A stretch of 64,000 bases of DNA from Coriaria nepalensis (lineage: Eukaryota; Streptophyta; Magnoliopsida; Cucurbitales; Coriariaceae), in the NCBI GenBank assembly GCA_027186245.1, contig CP114484.1, forward strand, positions 11,046,001 to 11,110,000. The letters are read 5' to 3'. The position numbers were made by a program, and so were the translations under genes. A model generated the notes under the pieces. The model saw only the letters and a list, made by a program, of their open reading frames with translations, had not been told where the DNA came from and did not search any database. Positions 13,179 to 26,233 of this stretch are shown here, one piece after another (position 1 is the stretch's first letter; every line of letters starts with the position of its first letter).

Positions 13179-14621
13179 ATGGGAGCTTTTCTGAGTTTAC
13201 CTGGTCACAAAAAAAGGAAAAGTGAATACACTGAAGCCTCCCATAATGATCCCTGCAAGAGGCAAAGAATTTCATCAACATATATTGAGGAGAGCCCCCA
13301 CAGAATAATCCCAACTCTCCCCGATGAGTTATCCCTCCAGATTCTCGCTAGGATTCCTAGAATCTTCTACCTAAAGATGAGACAGGTGTCCCGAAAATGG
13401 AACACAACCATGACAAGCTCTGAACTATTCAAACTGAGGAAAGAACTCGGAAAAACCGAAGAATGGCTATATCTATTAACCAAAGTTGAAGAAGATAAAC
13501 TCTTCTGGCATGCTTTAGATCCTTTATCAAAAAAATGGCAAAGGCTCCCTATAATGCCTAATGTCATTTACAAAGATGAATCTCGGAAAAGCTTGTCTGG
13601 GCCTTGGATGTGGAACATGGTCTGGCCCAGAACCAAAATCTCAGATTTTATCAGAAACTGGCTTGGCCAGAGCAATGATTCATGGGATCAATTGCCGTTT
13701 TGTGGTTGTGCAGTAGGAGCTCTAAACGGATGTTTGTATGTTCTTGGTGGGTTCTCTAAATCTTCCACTATGAAATGTGTTTGGCTATTTGACCCAGTCC
13801 AAAATGCATGGGCTGAAGTGACTCCTATGTCTACCCCAAGAGCTTATTGTAAGACTGGGATTCTAAACAACAAGCTTTACGTTGTTGGAGGGGTCAACCA
13901 GGCCCGAGGTGGGTTGATCCCACTTCAATCAGCTGAAGTATTTGACTCTTCCACATGTACATGGTCTGAAATTCCAAGCATGCCCTTTTCAAGAGCGCAA
14001 GTCTTACCCGCTGCCTTTTTGGTTGACATGCTTAAGCCCATTGCAACTGGGCTGACTTCATATATGGGAAAATTATGCGTTCCTCAAAGTTTGTATTCAT
14101 GGCCATTTTTTGTCGATGTGGGTGGAGAAATGTATGACCCGGAAACAAATTCATGGGTCGAGATGCCTATGGGGATGGGCGAGGGTTGGCCCGCAAGACA
14201 GGCTGGGACGAAACTTAGCGTGGTGATAGAGGGTGAATTGTACGCATTTGATCCTTCCAGTACTCTTGATAGTGGTAAGATCAAGGTGTATGATCAAAAT
14301 GAGGATGCTTGGAAGGTGGTTATTGGGAAAGTTCCGATATATGATTTTTCGGATTCCGAGTCCCCGTATTTACTAGCAGGTTTCCATGGAAAGCTTCATG
14401 TCATCACTCGAAATGCTGACCATGACGTTGCAGTTTTGCGGGCTGACCTGCGTGAGAATCCCAGCCCATCATTGTTGGGCCCAACTTCTAGTCTTACTGG
14501 CTCTTTGCATGAGAATAATTCTGAGGAGATGTCTGATTTAGATGCCGTTGTTTGGAGGGATGTTGCTAGCAGGAACTTCGGGTCCGCTGAGCTCGTTAGT
14601 TGTCAAGTTCTTGATGCTTAG
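13179..14621 (+). CDS. F-box/kelch-repeat protein
   Basis: Likely substrate-recognition subunit of an SCF E3 ubiquitin ligase, where the F-box binds an ASK/Skp1 adaptor and the kelch propeller binds the target. The coding region is one exon of 480 codons. The first ATG in frame is at 13179 (MGAFLSLPGHKK). A basic N-terminus (KKRKSEY, CKRQRIS) is followed by an F-box (about residues 42-85, with LPDELSLQILARIPRIFY and VSRKWN). Kelch-type repeats then appear, such as LNGCLYVLGG with WAEVTPM, and LNNKLYVVGG with CTWSEIPSMP. A C-terminal unit reads GELYAFD and KIKVYDQ. From memory it is closest to Arabidopsis At1g22040. Its neighbours (MUB, NT-C2 coiled-coil) are the same as for that locus. No frame damage seen. 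Confidence 0.9.
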   Translation: MGAFLSLPGHKKRKSEYTEASHNDPCKRQRISSTYIEESPHRIIPTLPDELSLQILARIPRIFYLKMRQVSRKWNTTMTSSELFKLRKELGKTEEWLYLLTKVEEDKLFWHALDPLSKKWQRLPIMPNVIYKDESRKSLSGPWMWNMVWPRTKISDFIRNWLGQSNDSWDQLPFCGCAVGALNGCLYVLGGFSKSSTMKCVWLFDPVQNAWAEVTPMSTPRAYCKTGILNNKLYVVGGVNQARGGLIPLQSAEVFDSSTCTWSEIPSMPFSRAQVLPAAFLVDMLKPIATGLTSYMGKLCVPQSLYSWPFFVDVGGEMYDPETNSWVEMPMGMGEGWPARQAGTKLSVVIEGELYAFDPSSTLDSGKIKVYDQNEDAWKVVIGKVPIYDFSDSESPYLLAGFHGKLHVITRNADHDVAVLRADLRENPSPSLLGPTSSLTGSLHENNSEEMSDLDAVVWRDVASRNFGSAELVSCQVLDA

Positions 14622-14699
14622 CATCGTGTAGAGGTATAGTACCGATTTGTTTGGAAAATATAGTGAAGGGTTGAATAAAGGCTGCTAGTATGATACCCT

Positions 14700-16200
14700 G
14701 GTAAAGTATTGATACAACTGAACTAGTATTTAATCATAATTATGCACTTTGTATTTTGGCAGTGTGCAAATATTCTTACATCCCTAATGCTGTCTTCGTC
14801 AAGGGGTTGCATTATGTATATGATACATAGTTGTGTTCGGGGCACTAATGATTCATCTGTATGTAGAAAGAGCTAATCAAACAATATGATCTTGTTCTGA
14901 TGAGTTTAGATTGGTGGCTGCTCTGTCTACGTAATGTATATCTTTACCGCTGATTAGATTATAGCCATTAGGTATGTGTTCTGCACTAAATGGGATACTT
15001 ATTATCTTCTCATGTTTTTGAACATTTAAACGGGGAAATCATTGTGTTGAAGAGTAATGCACAAAGATATATATATGAAAAAAAAAAAAAAGGTGGAGAT
15101 GTTGACAGAGCACAAAGATGCATTGTATATAATAAATTGGGGGGTTTGCTTATCTCCTTATCTTTTGAAAGTACATGATGGGCAGGACCATTGACACAAT
15201 CTATGGATGTTACTTGTTTGGTCTCTTAGCTCGATTTTAATGGTGAAAAGAATCAGACAACTAGAAGCGGTCCTCGATTCTTGAATCTTGAGCGTAAGAG
15301 AGATAATCAATCACTCATCTTATTAACTCAAATGGTGAAAAAATGAGTGATTAAAAAAAAACATAAAGTCATCATGATTCATTGCTGCTAAGTGTTTACT
15401 ATTCATGGCATTAAGGATGTCATACTTCAAGTTAACGTAAGATCATGCTGTAATGCTCTTTCTTGTATTTCAATGTTCTTATATTACAAATAAAAAAGAA
15501 AAAAACACTAACGATTCTACTTCATCTAAGAAAGAGCGCATATATTGTTGTTATATATACTTGAGATATAAAGTAGGGCAAGTGAGATATGGATGGGAAT
15601 TGGAACAACTTTTATCCAAAGGAAAACACGATCGATTGCATCAAATTCTAGAGAATGGAGAATCGATTAAGGAGGTTCCCACCACTTCAAATGTTGTAAG
15701 ATTTAATCCAATGCTCCTCCTCTTCACTCTTCTTTATTGTAGGGTCCCTCATTTCTTGCAACCAAGTAAGGTATTAGATAAAATTAAAAAAAATTAAAAA
15801 AAAAAATTAAAAAAAAAAAAGGAAAGAAAAAAAAAAGGTTATTTTATTATTTTTTTCAACACTAATCTAGATTTGATATGACTATTAATTTAATCAATAT
15901 TATATAAAAAGCTTATTAAATATTTATTTTAATAAATTTATAAATTAATTAAATAATTTTATATTATTATATCGATCTATATTATATATAAATATTTTTT
16001 TTTTAAACAAAAAAAAAAAAGAAAAAAAGATCCCTCACAGTTAAATTTTATTTTCGGCCAACTTACATAATTTTTGTAAATAAATTGAGAATGGAGGGGC
16101 AGTTACGTAAAAGCAAGAATTAGAATTCAATATATCTGTTATACTTTCGGTTAGATTCAGGTGAGATAACCAGGTTGGGAATGTGAGATTGAGGAGGAGG
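14700..16200. other. Intergenic region, very AT-rich in its right half
   Basis: Contains the F-box gene 3' flank and then long A/T runs (15780-16030). No coding exon is supported. A frame at about 15530-15790 looks protein-like for some 60 residues but matches nothing I recognise and ends in poly-A-rich DNA. Confidence 0.45.
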
Positions 16201-16525
16201 TAGTTTATTTCTTTTCCCTCTTTTCCTTTCTTTATGCATCAGGAAATCAAACTCCATGAACAGCCTCTTCTTCATTTTCGAGATCGATTAGCTCTCGCTC
16301 TTGTGGTTTCAGATCCATTCACTAGATCTTGGTGACTGAAGATTAAAGGATCTCCATTGAAATCGGTCGACAAAATCTGTTTCGTTAGGTTCCGACGTGT
16401 TCTTGAGTGATTGCTCATACTGGTTTCCTCAAAAAATGATCTGATTTGTAATGAGTTGAAGATTTCTGGGACTGAGCGGTTCAGTTCTGTCTGATTTGTT
16501 TTGTTCTTGCTTCGGAACCTTATTA

Positions 16526-17450
16526 ATGGCGGGTGAAGATTTGATTGAACTCAAATTTAGGCTGTCTGATGGCAGTGATATTGGTCCAAGTAAGTATAGT
16601 CCTACTACAACTGTGGCGTCTCTCAAAGAGAAAATTCTAGCACAGTGGCCCAAAGGTTAGTCTATCGATCTCTTTCCTCATATCATGGGAATTTTAATTT
16701 TATGCATCATAACCCCTATTCTGCCTCTTTTATTGTGCTTTTTTTTTTCCTCAGTAACAGTTTTGGCTTTCTTGTTTATATCTGTGAATCATACACATCT
16801 ATGATTTAATCAGTGACTTATACATATCTATCTGTCTACCCTGTAAGTAACTTTGTTTAATCTGTACTGGTTTTCTGGTCGGCCCAGAGCGTGTTCCTGC
16901 TATTGTAATGGCATCTGATCAATTCTGCGCTCTAGCTCAAGTATCTAATGAATGCATTATACATGTGCCCAATCATGTTATATCTTGTAATACCGTCTTT
17001 TTCTTCTTTTGTATAGACCAAGTAAATGGCCCAAAGACAATAAACGACTTGAAGCTTATAAATGCGGGAAAGGTACTTGTAAACGACAAAACAGTCTCTG
17101 ATTCCATACTTCATGTTGAACTTCCAGGAGGTGTTACTACCATGCATGTAATCGTGCACCCTCCTCCCTTCAACAAGAACAGCGGTAATACATAGAATAT
17201 TACTCCGAACATTTCTAGGATCCAATGTTATTGATATGTTTCTGGAGATCGTGCACTTATATTTGAAACCTATTAAGTGCATTCCTATCTATCGGCCTAA
17301 AATTTCTTCATATATAAATCCATTACTTTTTCATCTGTTCATGTCGGGCAATTAATTGAATCTAACACCTAATACATTTTCCTTCTTTTTTCAGAAAAAG
17401 AACAGAATGATTTTCCAAAGCAGAACCGCTGTTCATGCTCCATCTTGTAA
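16526..17450 (+). CDS. MUB: Membrane-anchored ubiquitin-fold protein (MUB)
   Basis: MUBs are prenylated ubiquitin-fold proteins of the plasma membrane that recruit specific E2 ubiquitin-conjugating enzymes. Three exons, 16526-16655, 17017-17184 and 17395-17450, all GT-AG with matching phases, encode 117 residues, the usual MUB length. The ubiquitin fold spans about residues 6-97, from ELKFRLSDGSDIGP through VASLKEKILAQWPK, INDLKLINAGKVL and the MHVIVHPP block. The C-terminus CSCSIL gives the CaaX box CSIL (Leu at the end predicts geranylgeranylation) with a second Cys just upstream. By position it matches Arabidopsis MUB5/MUB6 (from memory At1g77870/At1g22050), though I cannot number the paralogue from sequence. 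It appears intact. Confidence 0.95.
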
Positions 17451-17459
17451 CTCAAGCAA

Positions 17460-18420
17460 AACATATAGACTGAGCTTCTCCAATGGTGTTAGTGACATCC
17501 CTTCATTTGTTTTTGATTAGATGATCATGATACATGGTTCAGCTAAAATAGCTGCAGAATTTAAAGGTTACAGATCTATCAATCAGATCTTAGCGATTCG
17601 TACTTGTGGTTTTCTCGGGTGGACTACTGTCGTTTTTGCCTCATAGCTTGTGAATAAAGAGAGAAAGCCAAACTGATGATTACAGTTGGTTGCATAGATT
17701 TCTTTGCTGCAGCAGGAAAAATAAAAGCGTAACCCTTTTCCATTGAAGAGGCCATTCATTTAGTCTGTGATGTGTGGTCTATTGTAAGGAGACTGCCCTC
17801 TTCAACATGGCAACAGAACAGATTTTATTACTGGATCAACTTGTAAACCTTTTTCCTTATCCTTTGTGCACGATTACTGTTATTATTATTATAATATACC
17901 TGGAAACTAACCTCAATGTCGTCGACCAAATGTATTTGGTGTTTGAGTTAAATTGTACGACCAAATGGAATTTAGATTCATGACATTCCAAAAATAATGG
18001 AAATTAAATCATTTTTATTTGGTCATTCCCAATATCTAGACTAATCTGAGTTGAATCTCAACTAAGGTCATTTGGCCCAACCCTCGGGGTTAAATTAACA
18101 ATATATATATAAATGTATTCTACTACAAACCGAACCTCATTGCATAAGGAAGTCAAGTTAAAATAAGAAAAAAAGTGGTTTACAAAAGATAATCTACATG
18201 TAAGTTACAACATGAATGTCAAAAATTTCTTTCTTATATACAGCAGAAGATTACACCAGATGGAATAAAAGACATTGTTACTTACACAAAACTGTGTTCC
18301 ACCTTTAATTTTTTGGCATGCAATATCAAGCTTATAGAATCCGAAGCTTTCCGATTGCTCTGGAGCAGATAAGCTTAACAAGGGTAGTATCAGATTTCCT
18401 AAGGATTCATTTCAAAGCTG
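17460..18420. other. Intergenic region between convergent MUB and coiled-coil genes
   Basis: Convergent 3' ends. Both 3' UTRs probably lie here. No additional gene seen; short frames are shadows or chance. Confidence 0.6.
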
Positions 18421-18421
18421 G

Positions 18422-21400
18422 CTATGAAGAATGTTCATCCAGAGTGAGGGATGAAGATCGGTTTATTAGTGACTTATTTGATGACCTGACAGTCTTGAGA
18501 GTCATCATCAGTTTCTGTCTCTCTCCTTCAACCTCTGCAAATTGAAGGCTTAACTGAGAATAGCGGTCATGCATCTCTTTAAGTTCACTCTGCATAGCTG
18601 TGTGCTTTCCCTTTAGCTCCAACATGTCTTTGATCAGTTCATTTATGTCTCTGAAGCTTTGAAACACGGCTTCCTCGTCACTATGTTGTCTCAAGAAAGA
18701 ACTGCATGCGAAAAGATTTCATTCAGCAAATAGTGTTGAGTAAGAAAAATTCAAAGATTTCATTCAGCAAATAGTGTTGAGTAAGAAAAATTCAAAAATT
18801 CAGCAGAGGTGATATATATACCTCTGAAAATGAAAGCTTGATTTCTTCTTTTCCTGCAAAGCTTCGGCCAGCTCGATTTCTAAAGCTAGCACCCTTTCTA
18901 ATGCATTGCCACTGCTTGAAAATTCTTTGAACAAAGGGTACATGCAAGCCATTTTTTCATTTGTCTGACCAGAATGCAAGAATAAATAATTAAATGATTA
19001 AATAAATGAGGGTCAAAATCAAATGGGCAATAGCATACTCTGAAGTGGTCAGAGGTTCAAGTTAGTTTACCTTGTGCAATTGCAATAATTCTCCTTGTAC
19101 ACCGGGAAAGTCCAAACCGGAATGATTATCCTCATTCAGAAGTGAATTCTCACTTTTCATCTTTTCTAACTGCAAGAAAACAGAAGAACATTAGAAAGGA
19201 GGTACCACCATATTGCATTCCACATGGCAAGAGATATATGAATACATTATCTCTGTTTTCTTCACCAGGTAATTTAATTTACCTCTTCATTTAAGAGGGC
19301 CATGCTTGATCTTAAGCTCTCTGCTGTGAAATGATCATTCCCTTCATTTAGAAGTGCAAGACCTGGAAGTCCATTAACTTCTCTAGAGACTACATGCTGA
19401 AACAATTATGTAGACGTCACCGAGTGAAATTTATATCAATAAAGGAACCAGATTGATCTGAATCAGAGTAAGCCTCGTTAATTTAATTACCTGCTTGGGT
19501 AGCTCCATGTTTACATCTGTGGTAGAATGTTGACTTATTTGGTCTGGGTCTTTAAAGACCAGTCCATCAGGTTTGCAATCCACTATCTCTGTTCCATTGT
19601 TTTCCTGCTGAATACTTGCAGGGGATTTACAACTCTCAAGTAGCTCTTTTAAATGGTTAAGTTCTAGATCGATTTCAGACTTCTCCTCATTGCATTTCTG
19701 CAAAGATGCTTCGAGTTTTCTATTTTCCTCCTTGCAGCATTCAAGGCTTATAGAAGAGCATTCCTTTTCGGCTTCGACAAGATCATAAGCCATCATTATC
19801 TCACGTTTCGCAGAAACTACTGAATTCAACTCAGCCTCTAATTCAAGGATCTTCATCCCCAACTGTTCATTTCTTTTCAAGTGAGACACCTCTAATTTCT
19901 TTCTGTTCTCAACTTCATCCATTGCATCCTGCAATTTCCACAGCATTTCTTCACTATGCTTTTTGGAAACAGAGAGCTGGTGGCTCAATTCCTGTAGCTT
20001 AGTTTCATACTGCTCTTTGATAAATACAATTCTTAGAGACTCTTGCATAGCAATTGGAGGTCCTTCTGGTTCTCTTTTCCCTCGAGTCTGATGACATTCA
20101 GCTTCTGCCTTGTCTTTAAGCTCCTTCAAGTGGGTGCACAAATTCTTAAACTCTTCAGTCTTCAATATTTGTTCAGAAAGTCTGTGAGACAGTTCACTAC
20201 ATTTGTTCTGCATTAGTATCAGTTCATCACAAGAACCTTCCAGCATGGTTATATAACCACGTTGCTCATCCAATTTGGATTTGAGTACCAAATACTTCAA
20301 TTCAAGTTCTTCCTCGGAGAGTATCAAGTTATCAATCTCTTCCTCAGAAGCAACTAGCATGAGCTTCAGCCTCTCAACCTCAAGAGTGTGTGCAGTTTTA
20401 TTCTCTTTAAAAGCAGTCTCCATACTGCCAATCTTATTCCTAAATTCATTGAGTTGAATCGTCATGTCATTATTTATATCAAGAAGTTCTCTGTTCTCTG
20501 TAGCGAAGTCCTTCAACTCCGGCTTTGGAGAATTAAGACATTGCAACATTCTAGCATTCTCTTCCTTGTGATGCACTTCATTAGCAAGACAGCAATTAAG
20601 GGCGTTTTGAACTTTTAGATATTCCTTCCAAAGCTCTGAGAAGTTTCTCTCCTTGGAGGAAAGTTGTTCAACCAGGTCCTCAATCCAAACTTGATACTGA
20701 GTTTTTGTGAAAACCAGTCTAACTTCCGCAGCAAATAAAAGCTCATGCATTTCTGAAAACTGAGTTTCTAGACAACTCAAAGAAGAATTTTCTTGACGAA
20801 GATTTTCAAGACTTTCCTCGGACTGCAAGAAGAGATTATGGACTCTTGATTTCTCCGATTCCAAATCTGATACTGACATCCTGAGACTAGCAAGTTCAGA
20901 TTTAAGCTGATCAAGTTGTAGCAACTGGAAATTTTTCCCCTCCAATTCAGAATCGAGATCTGAAACTGTATTTATCTCTGAAGCTTTTCTCAACACCCAA
21001 GTCATCATGTAAAGATTGCAAACTTTCATTCACAGTATTAAGCTCTAATTTAAGCCTAGTAGATTCTTCTTCTTTTTCCTGTAACAATCCCATTAAAGCT
21101 TCTTTCTCCCCCATAACCACAGCCATGGTCAGCTTGCAACTTTTAAGCTCCTCATTTACTGATCCCAGCACAGCGATTTCCTCAGAAAGTTCCTGGTTTT
21201 TAGAAGAAAGTTCTTGTAGTTCACCTTCTAGATGATTAAGATCAGAAACAAGTTCCCTGTGCTGCTGCATAAATTTTTCTTCAGCTTCAGAGATACCATT
21301 GAGCTTGGTAGAAATAGCCTCAGCCTCAAGCTGAATTTTCCGAACCCGGACATTAGACAAATCTATACCATCCACCATGTTTCGTATACCATTCTCAAAC

Positions 21401-24400
21401 TTTTCCTTCATGATCAGATTATCTGATTCCGCTTTGCTTAAGGACTCTTGGACCACATTCCTTTCTTCTATCAGCACTTTATTATCTTCTATGAGCTCAA
21501 GAATCTTCTTGCATGAATTCTGATTAAGCTCCTCTAAGTACAAAGCAAGACCTGTGAAGTTCATAGAATCCACATCCTCTTCGACAGATTCACTCAAGAG
21601 AGAGAGACCCTTATAGTCTCTATAGTAGGAGACCAACAAGGCCCTGAGCTTAGATGAGTTAAAGTTGACAATACTCTGTAATTTCTCCCTTTCAGGAACC
21701 ATACCATCAAATTCAGTTATGACAGCTTTCAACTCCTGATGTAAACAGGAAATCTTATTCTGAAGATTTTCATTTTCCATCCTTTCCTTCTTCAATGAAT
21801 TCTCCAGCTCTAGTTTCTCTGCAGAACAAGCCTGAAACTTCCTCCCATAATCTTTGTATTCCATCATCTGGGCTTCACATTCCGTAATCTTCTGGGTAAG
21901 TAAACAATTCTCGTGGTTAGCACTTTGTAAATTTGCCTCCAAATCTTCTGTCTTCAAAGCCACTTCATTGTATTTTGCTATGTAAGTAGCCTGGAACTGA
22001 TTAAGAGAGTCAACCTCATCCATAGCCTTTTTTAGTCTCAGAATCAAAAACTCCTCGGAGTTGGTAGAAAGGACGAGCTGCTGTGTAAGTGCATCTATAT
22101 CTTTTTTCATGAGTCTACATTCATCATTTGCTTCACATAAAGTTTCCTGTAGAATCTTTGAAAATACATCCAAGTAAATTAGCCTTAAATACACATCACC
22201 CAGATCATCTTCAACCTTCCAATACACTTCTTCCTGCAAGTTCAGCGACCTATTCAAGTTGTCTGACAATATATTTTCACTTAATTGCTGTTTCTTTACC
22301 CCAGCAAAATGATTCTTTTCCACCATTTCAGAGTACCCATGACAGCTTGGCAATGAAGGATCTATGTAAACTTGCTTGATTAGGTTCTCATTAGTCTCAA
22401 ACATTGACACGACCTGGGAAGAAAGTAATTCAAGGTCTTTCTGAAGCTGGTTCACAGCAATGGAGTAATTCAAACGGACCCTTTTCAAAGCCACTTCAGC
22501 AGTAGTAGCCCTCTTTTCAAGCTCCTTGTTAAGAGATTCCAAACCATGCTTTTCCTGAGCAAATCTCATTAACTGCTTATTCATGTCAAGGTGCATGGTT
22601 TCAATATCAGCTTTAGTAGTTGCAATTGTGTATAGGGAAGTAGCATGTTCTTTTCTTAGACTCTGCAACTCTCCCATCATTCGACCCTGGTTTTCCTCAA
22701 GCTCTTGAATGAGAGCTTCATAGTAGCACTCCATTTGAGCCATTTTCCTCACAAGACTTTCCTGTTCAGCTTTTGACTCGTCTAACTCCCTCACAAGTTC
22801 TAAGACTTTCCCTTTCATCGCATTGGTGGCATCTAAAGAATCAGAAATGTGGAGCCCCAGGCCCGGTATGCTAAGACAATGGTGCATGGTTTCGGACTGA
22901 TATTGACAATTGAGCCCAGAAACTGACTGTTGAGTTACTTGTTTGAAATCCTGCAAGAGATAGAGCATCTCCTCCAAATCTGAATGAAGAAACACTAAAT
23001 CTCTCTCTTGAAATCCAACACATGCCGCCTTATTCTGAATGACTCTTAATTTCTCCTCCATTATTAGAATAGCCTTGAGCCATCTGATCTCCAACTCTTG
23101 AGTTAAGTGCTTCGGATCAATCTTTATAACTTCTTTACTGGTGATGGGAAGGCTTGATTTCAAACTTTTTAAAAGGTTCAGATCAGCTTTGAGCTTTGCA
23201 CACTCCGATTTCAGCTCCAAAACCTCTACTGCGAGTTCTTTGCCTGAAGTAACCTCACTAGAAAGTTTCTGGGAAAATATTTGTATTTCAATTCCAATCT
23301 CATTGGCATGATTCTGTAAGGAGCTCATCTCTAGCTTCAGCTCGGTAATGGAGGATTCAGCCACTTCCAAGCTCCGCCTAAGTCTACAGTTCTCTTCATG
23401 AACAATAGCTAAGTCATTATCTGCAGAGTATTCAGAACCTGAGCCCTGGGACCAATCATTGGTCTTCTGCGCCAAAAGCCGATAATCAGTAGGGTCCACT
23501 TTTTCTGGTTGGGGGCTTTGAGCAAGGGAAAATCCACTTAGCTCATGTTTTTCGGCTGATATGCTCTCTGAGGTATTGGAAGAGCCGTCGAAGCCAGTAG
23601 CAGAGTCTGCATAGTCTTCACTTATTCGCACTTCTTCTTCCTGAGATCTCAGCTCTTTAGATATGTTTTTCACATGGACCTATCAACAAGGAAAGAAGAG
23701 GAGAAGGAGAGATAGATAAATATTGTATTAGGATTGTACAAACAAATATATATCTTCATCTATCAGTACGTAAAACAGAAAATTTGTCTAATTTCAAAGA
23801 CATCACAAAATTATCAAATACAAAGCAAACCTTATCTGTAGGGCCATCCGTAATATCTTCAGAAAGTGGACCTTTTCGTCTAGGAGATTCATCATGACTA
23901 TTCGGGTTAGTAGATGTCTGAAGACCCCTCTCTCTGAGTTCCCTCTGCTGTTCAAATTCCCTGGAAACAATTATAATATTAGAGTGAACAATATAAAGAC
24001 CAGAAAAGATAAATCATGGAAGGCATGATCTTTATAACTTAATACCTGAAACCAGTTTTAGAAGTTAGCAGCTGTACAGTGACCTAAAATTATATAAAAA
24101 CAAACCATAAGTTAGAGGCAGTAGGAATAACTAGGTGTTGACCTAGCATAATAATCAATCTGGCCTAAAGACAATCAAATATGATAGGTGGCAGGAATTC
24201 TCACATGTAGGAGTGGTCCAGATTCCAATCCATCAAGAGGTAAAGCAATAGCAGAAGGCTTTGATGCATCAGCATAATCAGCAAGGTTGATATTAGCCTC
24301 CCCAAGTATACTGGACCGTGAAGAACCCTGAACATACATGAAATTGATGACAGAGGGAAGAAAGTCAATGTCATAAAAACAGAACTAGAAGGTTGTATGA

Positions 24401-24884
24401 ACTGAAGAGAGAATGCAGGGACATAGGAAAGAAACCATCAACCTAATATACAGTTTAGGAAAAATTACCATAGCCACCACAAATTTATACAGCTTCTCAT
24501 CATATTGTTTCGTTTTAACGTCTTGTAGAAGTTTTGTGGTTTCATAGATTGGATCTGCCCATTTACAGGAACCATTTCTCACATTTGCTTTGGTTGTCTT
24601 TGCTATAGCCTTTCCCGAATCAGCTGGAATGAAAGATATAAACAGTTTATCCCATCCAGATTGTGGAATCTGTGTAAAATCCCAAGAGAAAAAGAAATAC
24701 AAATACTCAGTCACTGCCCAAAGTATGTATATCCTTTCTAGTTATGTAAGTGCCTGTGTGTATTGCCGTTGACATGGTAGAAGAAATCAATACTAGTTTG
24801 ACTTACATGTGTAGCATGAAATTGTAGTCTGAAGACTACTTTCACTTTTGTCTTATCAAGCTTCCACTTAGCAATCCTCGACAT
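18422..24884 (-). CDS. NT-C2 domain, long coiled-coil protein (At1g22060-type), with a frameshift
   Basis: Ten coding exons: 24807-24884, 24469-24669, 24205-24327, 24046-24083, 23831-23960, 19491-23679, 19283-19396, 19071-19169, 18822-18964, 18422-18701. All have GT-AG borders. The N-terminus (MSRIAKWKLDKTKVKVVFRL, then IPQSGWDKLFISFIP and GKAIAKTTKANVRNG) is an NT-C2 domain, a lipid or membrane-association module of plant coiled-coil proteins. It is followed by a disordered Ser/Glu linker and about 1,500 residues of near-continuous coiled coil. The large exon is 4,189 bases, one more than a multiple of three, and the reading frame shifts near 20960-20985. Heptad-like sequence continues on both sides, so there is one extra base (or two missing). 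With the frame corrected the length would be about 1,797 residues. From memory At1g22060 (annotated as sporulation-specific or myosin-like) is somewhat longer. The cellular role is unknown to me. Confidence 0.9.
18712..18793. repeat. Perfect 41-bp tandem duplication in an intron
   Basis: Two identical 41-base units lie head to tail at 18712-18752 and 18753-18793 within the last intron of the coiled-coil gene. Each runs from AAAGATTTCATTC to TAAGAAAAATTC. No change between the copies is visible, which suggests a recent duplication. It lies well inside the intron and leaves both splice borders untouched. Confidence 0.95.
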
Positions 24885-26189
24885 TAGTGGGTAATATCAG
24901 TCTACCTCTTTCTTTTCTTTTCCTCAATGAATACTATAGGTCGGTCCAAGTTTCAGCCATAGTGCTTTGGGAATACGAACTGAGCAATGAAGAAAGATTT
25001 ATAAAGCAAAAAATCAGATCCTCGCCTCACATAATCAAACAAACACAGTATTTGGCTGCTCAGGAAATGTTAAGTCAAGAAAGAATCTAGATTTAGCATC
25101 GCAATTATATATATCATACACTGGTCAACTTGAGTTCAAGTCAGTGAGCCATAAAAGATAAGCTCCGTTTTCTCCCCATTTTCTAGGCAACCAAACAGAA
25201 GCAAGAGAAAAAAAAAAAAGGGAAAAGAAATTATTGACCTCCATTACGTACCTACTTGGATTAACGCAATTGAAAATTTATGGAACAAATCCTATAAAAT
25301 GCAGTGGATTCCGATTTCGAACTCCATTCGAGTAAAACCAGAATGGAAGTGCTACACCAGATCGATAAGCTGAAGAGGGGGGAAAATGGAGAAGGGAAGT
25401 AGTGTTCCTGTTTCCCCTAAAAATAACGTCCAAAAGAAAAAGGCCAGTAGAAAAAAAAAAAAAAGCAGCCAAATGTGAACAAAATCCAAGCTTGATAAAG
25501 AAAAAAGAATTGCCGGAAATACCCAAACGTAGAAAACGCCAAGAATCAAATGCAGTGGAATTTCAGAAGTACAAGTTGAGGAGGCTTACATTAAAACTTG
25601 AAGAAAAAAAAAATTAATAATATGATCTGAAAAATAGAGAAATACGAATCTTTTCCACAGGACTTGAAACAGAAATGGAAGAGGGGAAATGTGGGATAGG
25701 TGAAAGCTGGCTCTAAGGTCTGGATCTGTGTTTTTTGGTGCTTGAGGTAGAAGAAAGACTGAAAGAGACAGACCACAGAGAGATAGAGACAGAGAGAGAC
25801 AGAGAGAGATAGAGGGAGGCAAAAAAAAAAAGAAGAAAGAAAGGTGAAGTTGACCTAACGTCATTCACCCAAATGAATAGGTGAGAGGGAGGGAGGGAGT
25901 TTTATGATCAGCTCACAAATCAACTTCAGTAACCCGCGAAAGCCCGTGATCTGTGTCGCTGTTTCTTTACCATTTTTCTTTTTTGAGGCCCCAGTTTTGG
26001 ATGGCAGGTGAACCCATCTTACGTAAGTGTCCCCCTCCATTACTTATGACTTCTTCTTAAGTATAATTATATGAATTTAATTAATCTCCTTATTATTATT
26101 AAGGAGCCGACTAAAACGAGCATAAAAAGCCTCAACTCAAGCAAGCAACAATCAGAATGAGGCGAACCGGCGAAGTGACTGTATTGTAC

Positions 26190-26233
26190 TAGAGAGAGGG
26201 AGAGAGGGAGAGAGGGAGAGAGGGAGAGAGGGA
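26190..26233. repeat. GAGAGGGA minisatellite, about five units
   Basis: A short, nearly perfect 8-base tandem repeat of the GAGAGGGA type runs up to GGGAAAATG. It is a simple sequence repeat with no coding potential of its own. Confidence 0.9.

Noticed and set aside
15453..15797. 114-codon plus-strand frame
   Set aside because: Only part looks protein-like. It runs into poly-A-rich DNA and matches no family I know.
24385..24714. Separate 109-residue protein with a hydrophobic N-terminus
   Set aside because: It is exon 2 of the coiled-coil gene read through both flanking introns.
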